From Monosiga brevicollis MX1 (taxonomy: Eukaryota; Opisthokonta; Choanoflagellata; Craspedida; Salpingoecidae), in assembly GCF_000002865.3 (NCBI RefSeq), contig NW_001865046.1:127113-191112 (forward strand): a DNA stretch of 64,000 bases, read 5' to 3'. Both the position numbers and the translations under genes were made by a program. The notes beneath the pieces are model-generated. The model was not told the origin of the DNA and did no database searches. It saw only the letters and a program-made list of their open reading frames with translations. Positions 60,635 through 64,000 of this stretch are shown piece after piece (position 1 is the stretch's first letter; each line of letters begins with the position of its first letter).

Positions 60635-63600
60635 ATGGCGACACTGGGGGCGGCGGCTTCGCCACCAGGCACGACGCCGAGCAAGGCGGGAACAAGTCCA
60701 CTGCCAGGACTTCTTGCCATGACTTCGCCTACGGGTAGTGATACGAGTTTGCGGGCCGTGAGCCCGATTGGCCTCTCGACGCCACGAGCTCCCAGTCCCA
60801 TCACCCGCTCCTTGTCTTCAAAGTTCGTAATCCCGTCAACCGCCATCCTTGTTTCAGGCGACAGGTTTTCAGACAACAAGACTGGGCGTGCCTCATTGTG
60901 TTGTTGTTTGACATGCATGGCATTGCAAATGGCGTGTTGCAGAAGCATACGGCGCAAGCAGCGTGGTCCCTCGCTTTGGGGCAAGGCGCGACTCGGTGTC
61001 CAAGTCGCAGCCGTGTTCAACGATGTTCAAGCGGAGCGGCAAAAAACGCTGGAAAAGGTCAGGCACAAGCTCTTTGACGCATCAACGCGTTGTCTTTGTC
61101 GGCGTCTACCTTCCGTGTGCTCAAATCCGTGCTATTGTTGGGGGCTGGCCGCAGTTTGAACAATTGCAAAACCAGTCGGCTGATAAGCGCCATCTGTTGG
61201 AACGCGCCCGGGAGCTCAAATCGTGCGTGGCCCCACGATCGAAGCTCGCGCAACCTTTTTGTTTGTTTGTTTGTTCAGTCGCTCACATTCATTTTTGGTT
61301 TTAGATTTCTTGGGCGCTGCCAGGGTGTGCAGCAGCGCTTAGACGACAAGGAACAGCTTTTGCGTGCCAGTGAGATTGATCCCAGCCAAGATGTGGCCTT
61401 GGCTCTGCAGAAACACCAGGTCTATACTTTGTGCATGACACTGGCAGTATGCTGTCGAGCCGTTGTCCCCTCCTCCTCCTCCCTCACAGATCCCACCTGT
61501 TGAAATTCCTTTTTTCCCTGTCAGTCACTGCTGGCCGAGTTGAAGACCTTTCGCGAGGACTTGGAACAACTTGAAGCTGAAACTCAAGAACAAGTGGCTG
61601 CTCAGCATCCTGGCGCCAATCGCTTCCAGGCCGCAACAACCAAGCTCGCTGACTCGCTTGCAACTGTCGAGCAGCTGGCGGACGAGCATGGGTGTGTCTT
61701 TCTACTTGTAAGCCTGTGCCGACCTTTTCCGAATGTTCTCACCTCTCTGCCCTCCCCGTGTGCCTGCTCTGCACCATTGTAGCCGTGCGCTGCAAAACTC
61801 CACGACTCAGTTTGAGCAATGGGAGGCTCTTCAAAAGCGCCAGCAAACTTTTGACAAGTGGTGTGAGGCAACCCGCGCCAGCATTCTAGCCCACGAACCC
61901 GCCGAGGACCTGGCCTCTGCTCGTACGATTGCGCCCGTGGACCACGCCGCGTCCTGACTTTGACTCAAGCATACTCCCTTTTGCCTTCGTCTTCTTACCT
62001 GTCCTTTTTCTTTTTCTTTTTTTTTTTTTGTCGGGGTGGGTACAGGCACACAGCGTGAGGCCCACGAACATGCTCGCACCGAGGCACTTGCTGGCCGGGC
62101 CAAGTAAGCCAAGGATGTGTTTAGTTTGGCCCGCTGTTTTCAATTGGCACGAGGGGTAACTTGTCATCTGACCGCATTCGCCGATGTTTGCTTAGCCTGG
62201 ACAAAATTATGGCCGAGGGTCAGCAGCTCATTGCCGATGATCACTACGCTGCCGATCAGGTAGTTCGTCGGCTTGAATGCGCTCCTCTCACACGATGCCC
62301 TTGGACTCTAGCGTTTTTTTGACTGAATGTTGGGAACCCAACACCAATAGATTGCTGCAGCTCTGGATCATACAGCCACTTTGTATGCTGCCCTTGAAAA
62401 GCTGGCCGAAGAGCGCAGTGTGTTCTATGAGCAAAATTGCTTGTTGCAGGAGTTTCTCAAAACGGCCGACCGCATCGATGAGTGGCTAATTCGTCATGAC
62501 CAACAGCTGACAGAGGCCTCGCGTGGAGAGACGGTTGAGCAGACACAGGAGCTGTTGAATGCCCATGGTAAGCAATTCAAAGGTTCCATAAAGCCAACAT
62601 CTCACCTCTTGCTTGACTTGCACGCGCGCACAGACCCCTACTCCTCTACTCTCCACTGTTCAATTTTATTCAAAGCTTGCACAACAAGCTCGGTCTGACC
62701 CGAGGCTGGTTGGTCCTTTGCAGGAGAGTTTGAGGCCGACCTACGCGCACAGCAGCAGCGGCTGGAGGAACTGGGCCAGAGCGTGGAGCAGGCTCGCAAC
62801 GAGCAGCACTTTGACATTGACAACATGCAAGCCATTTTGTACGTTTGTTCATCTGCCTAGCGGCTGATTGTGCTTTGTGTTTTAAATGAAATCTCAAGAT
62901 CCCAGCTGCTTGAGCGCTCGCTTTCACCGCTTGCTTGAAATGCGTTCACTTAGGATGGACATTACCACCAAAAAGGACCATTTGGTTGCTGCTGCCGCCG
63001 CCTACCGGGCCAACGTCGTCGAGTCTGGCCAGTATTTTGAACTACAGGAGCAAATCGAGGAGGTTGGGCCGGCCATCCCTCATGAGACAGGGGCCGTCAG
63101 GCAGTATCTAGAAAGGCTACGCGACACCGGATCTCACTCGCCTCTATTATGTTAGACAATGGATTTCATTACGGAGCAGATGAAGCAAGCCGCGGCCGAG
63201 ACATACCGTGACCTACCTTTAGTGGAAGCCCACCAACTCCAGCACCGTGCCAACGGGGTCACGATTGAAGGGTATCGTGAGGCTGTGGCTCAACACTCGG
63301 AGCGGGCCGATTCCTTGATCGCGAATGGTCATTTTCGCGGTGAGGACTTACGTGAGCTTTCCGCGCGCCTGCAAGAGCATTGGGCCGAGCTCCTCAAGGC
63401 ACACGAATGCAAGGGTCGCCGTTTGCAAGAAGCTGAGCACTTGGTCTCTTTTAACAGAGGTGCGTACAACCTGCGACCTCAGCCCGCTCCATTTTGCAAG
63501 TTCCAGGCTCTACTCATCGGCACCTGTCATACGGCTTCCCGTTTCTCTTGTCTTCCCGTTTCTCTTTTGTCATCGATCCTTTAGATTTTACCGATTTGGA

Positions 63601-64000
63601 AACTTGGCTTGACTCACTCGAGCGCTACGTTGCCTTGCCGGACTTGGGCCATGTCCGTTCCGTTCCGTTCATGTCAACAATCCTTTATGTATGACCTGCC
63701 AATAGGCTTTGCTCAACGGTTTGTTTGCCACATGTATGCTGGAAAATCATGCAGGACGTTCCGAGTGCCGAGGAATTGGTCAAGGAACACGAGGAGCATG
63801 AAAGTGAATTGGCTTCACGTTCAGGCGCCATGCAGGCCCTGCGCCAGCAGGTACGCGGTCTCATGTCTTTGCAGAGTCGGGTGGACCCATCTGACTATGG
63901 ATTCTCAATGGGATGCTCACTGGATCATGCTCACTGGGACGGGATAGGCCGTCAAATTTGGGGAAGAGGAACACTTTGCTGCGGAAGATTGCCACCAACG
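60635..64000 (+). CDS. SPTAN1: Alpha-spectrin-like protein, 5' part; continues past the window
   Basis: Rod protein of the cortical membrane skeleton. The ATG at 60635 (MATLGAAASPPGTTPSK) opens a Ser/Pro-rich stretch of about 110 residues that I do not recognise. Then comes a pattern like the alpha-spectrin N-terminus, where a lone helix pairs with beta-spectrin: VFNDVQAERQKTLEKFEQLQ (joined across an intron near 61056-61157). Triple-helical repeats follow: FLGRCQGVQQRLDDKEQLLR, LQKHQSLLAELKTFREDLEQ, FQAATTKLADSLATVEQLAD, TQFEQWEALQKRQQTFDKWC, LQEFLKTADRIDEWL (62450), IDPHQL-type linker regions, and DFTDLETWLDSLERY (63590). The Leu/Gln heptads with Trp at fixed spacing fit spectrin repeats. 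Introns are about 70-170 bases. No CH domain is seen before the rod, which argues against beta-spectrin or actinin. The C-terminus lies beyond base 64000. Confidence 0.75.

Overview
The window is nuclear DNA of a unicellular relative of animals, most likely a choanoflagellate close to Monosiga. The genes are dense (19 in 64 kb on both strands) and split by many short GT-AG introns of roughly 70-250 bases. Base composition is GC-rich. The gene set mixes general eukaryotic genes with animal-type membrane, junction and signalling genes: an L27-PDZ-SH3-guanylate kinase MAGUK, a prominin-like pentaspan protein, a C1-C1-C2 protein kinase C, an INSIG, an alpha-spectrin and a receptor kinase with a kelch/EGF ectodomain. 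The species name is inference; no organelle or rRNA marker is present.

Layout, left to right: Ku70 3' part (+, to 3017); RING-H2 protein (-, 3560-4574); MAGUK (-, 5685-about 8824); INSIG (+, 9533-10564); clan GH-D-like glycosidase (-, 11166 to beyond 13388, its 5' end lost in a 562-base N gap); prominin-like protein (-, 14564-21892); Tip60/KAT5 acetyltransferase (+, 22598-25340); TPR-GT61 glycosyltransferase (-, 25890-29055); SWAP/SURP splicing regulator (+, 29322-30645); selenocysteine lyase (-, 30717-32498); TANGO6/Rtp1 (-, 32640-36980); DUF707 type II membrane protein (+, 37462-about 38666); monodehydroascorbate reductase (-, 39117-41456); short tRNase Z (+, 42155-43964); protein kinase C (-, 44118-48213); kelch-EGF receptor kinase (-, 49438-54942); F-box/WD40-like protein (-, 55487-57768); sulfatase (-, 57980-60367); alpha-spectrin 5' part (+, 60635 to beyond 64000).

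The genes are not an operon and show no common pathway. Several are arranged as divergent pairs sharing short 5' regions (MAGUK/INSIG, prominin/Tip60, GT61/SWAP, TANGO6/DUF707, MDHAR/tRNase Z, sulfatase/spectrin) or as close convergent pairs (SWAP/SCLY about 70 bases apart, tRNase Z/PKC about 150). Simple repeats, mainly (TG)n, (GA)n and homopolymers, sit in the 5' regions and in introns. Four genes have a (TG/CA)n tract ending 46-64 bases before the start codon. I found no transposon, virus-like element, CRISPR array, tRNA or rRNA gene.

Exon borders were read by eye from splice signals and family similarity, so most are accurate to a few bases at best. Homology calls come from recognised motifs and remembered family sequences, not from searches.
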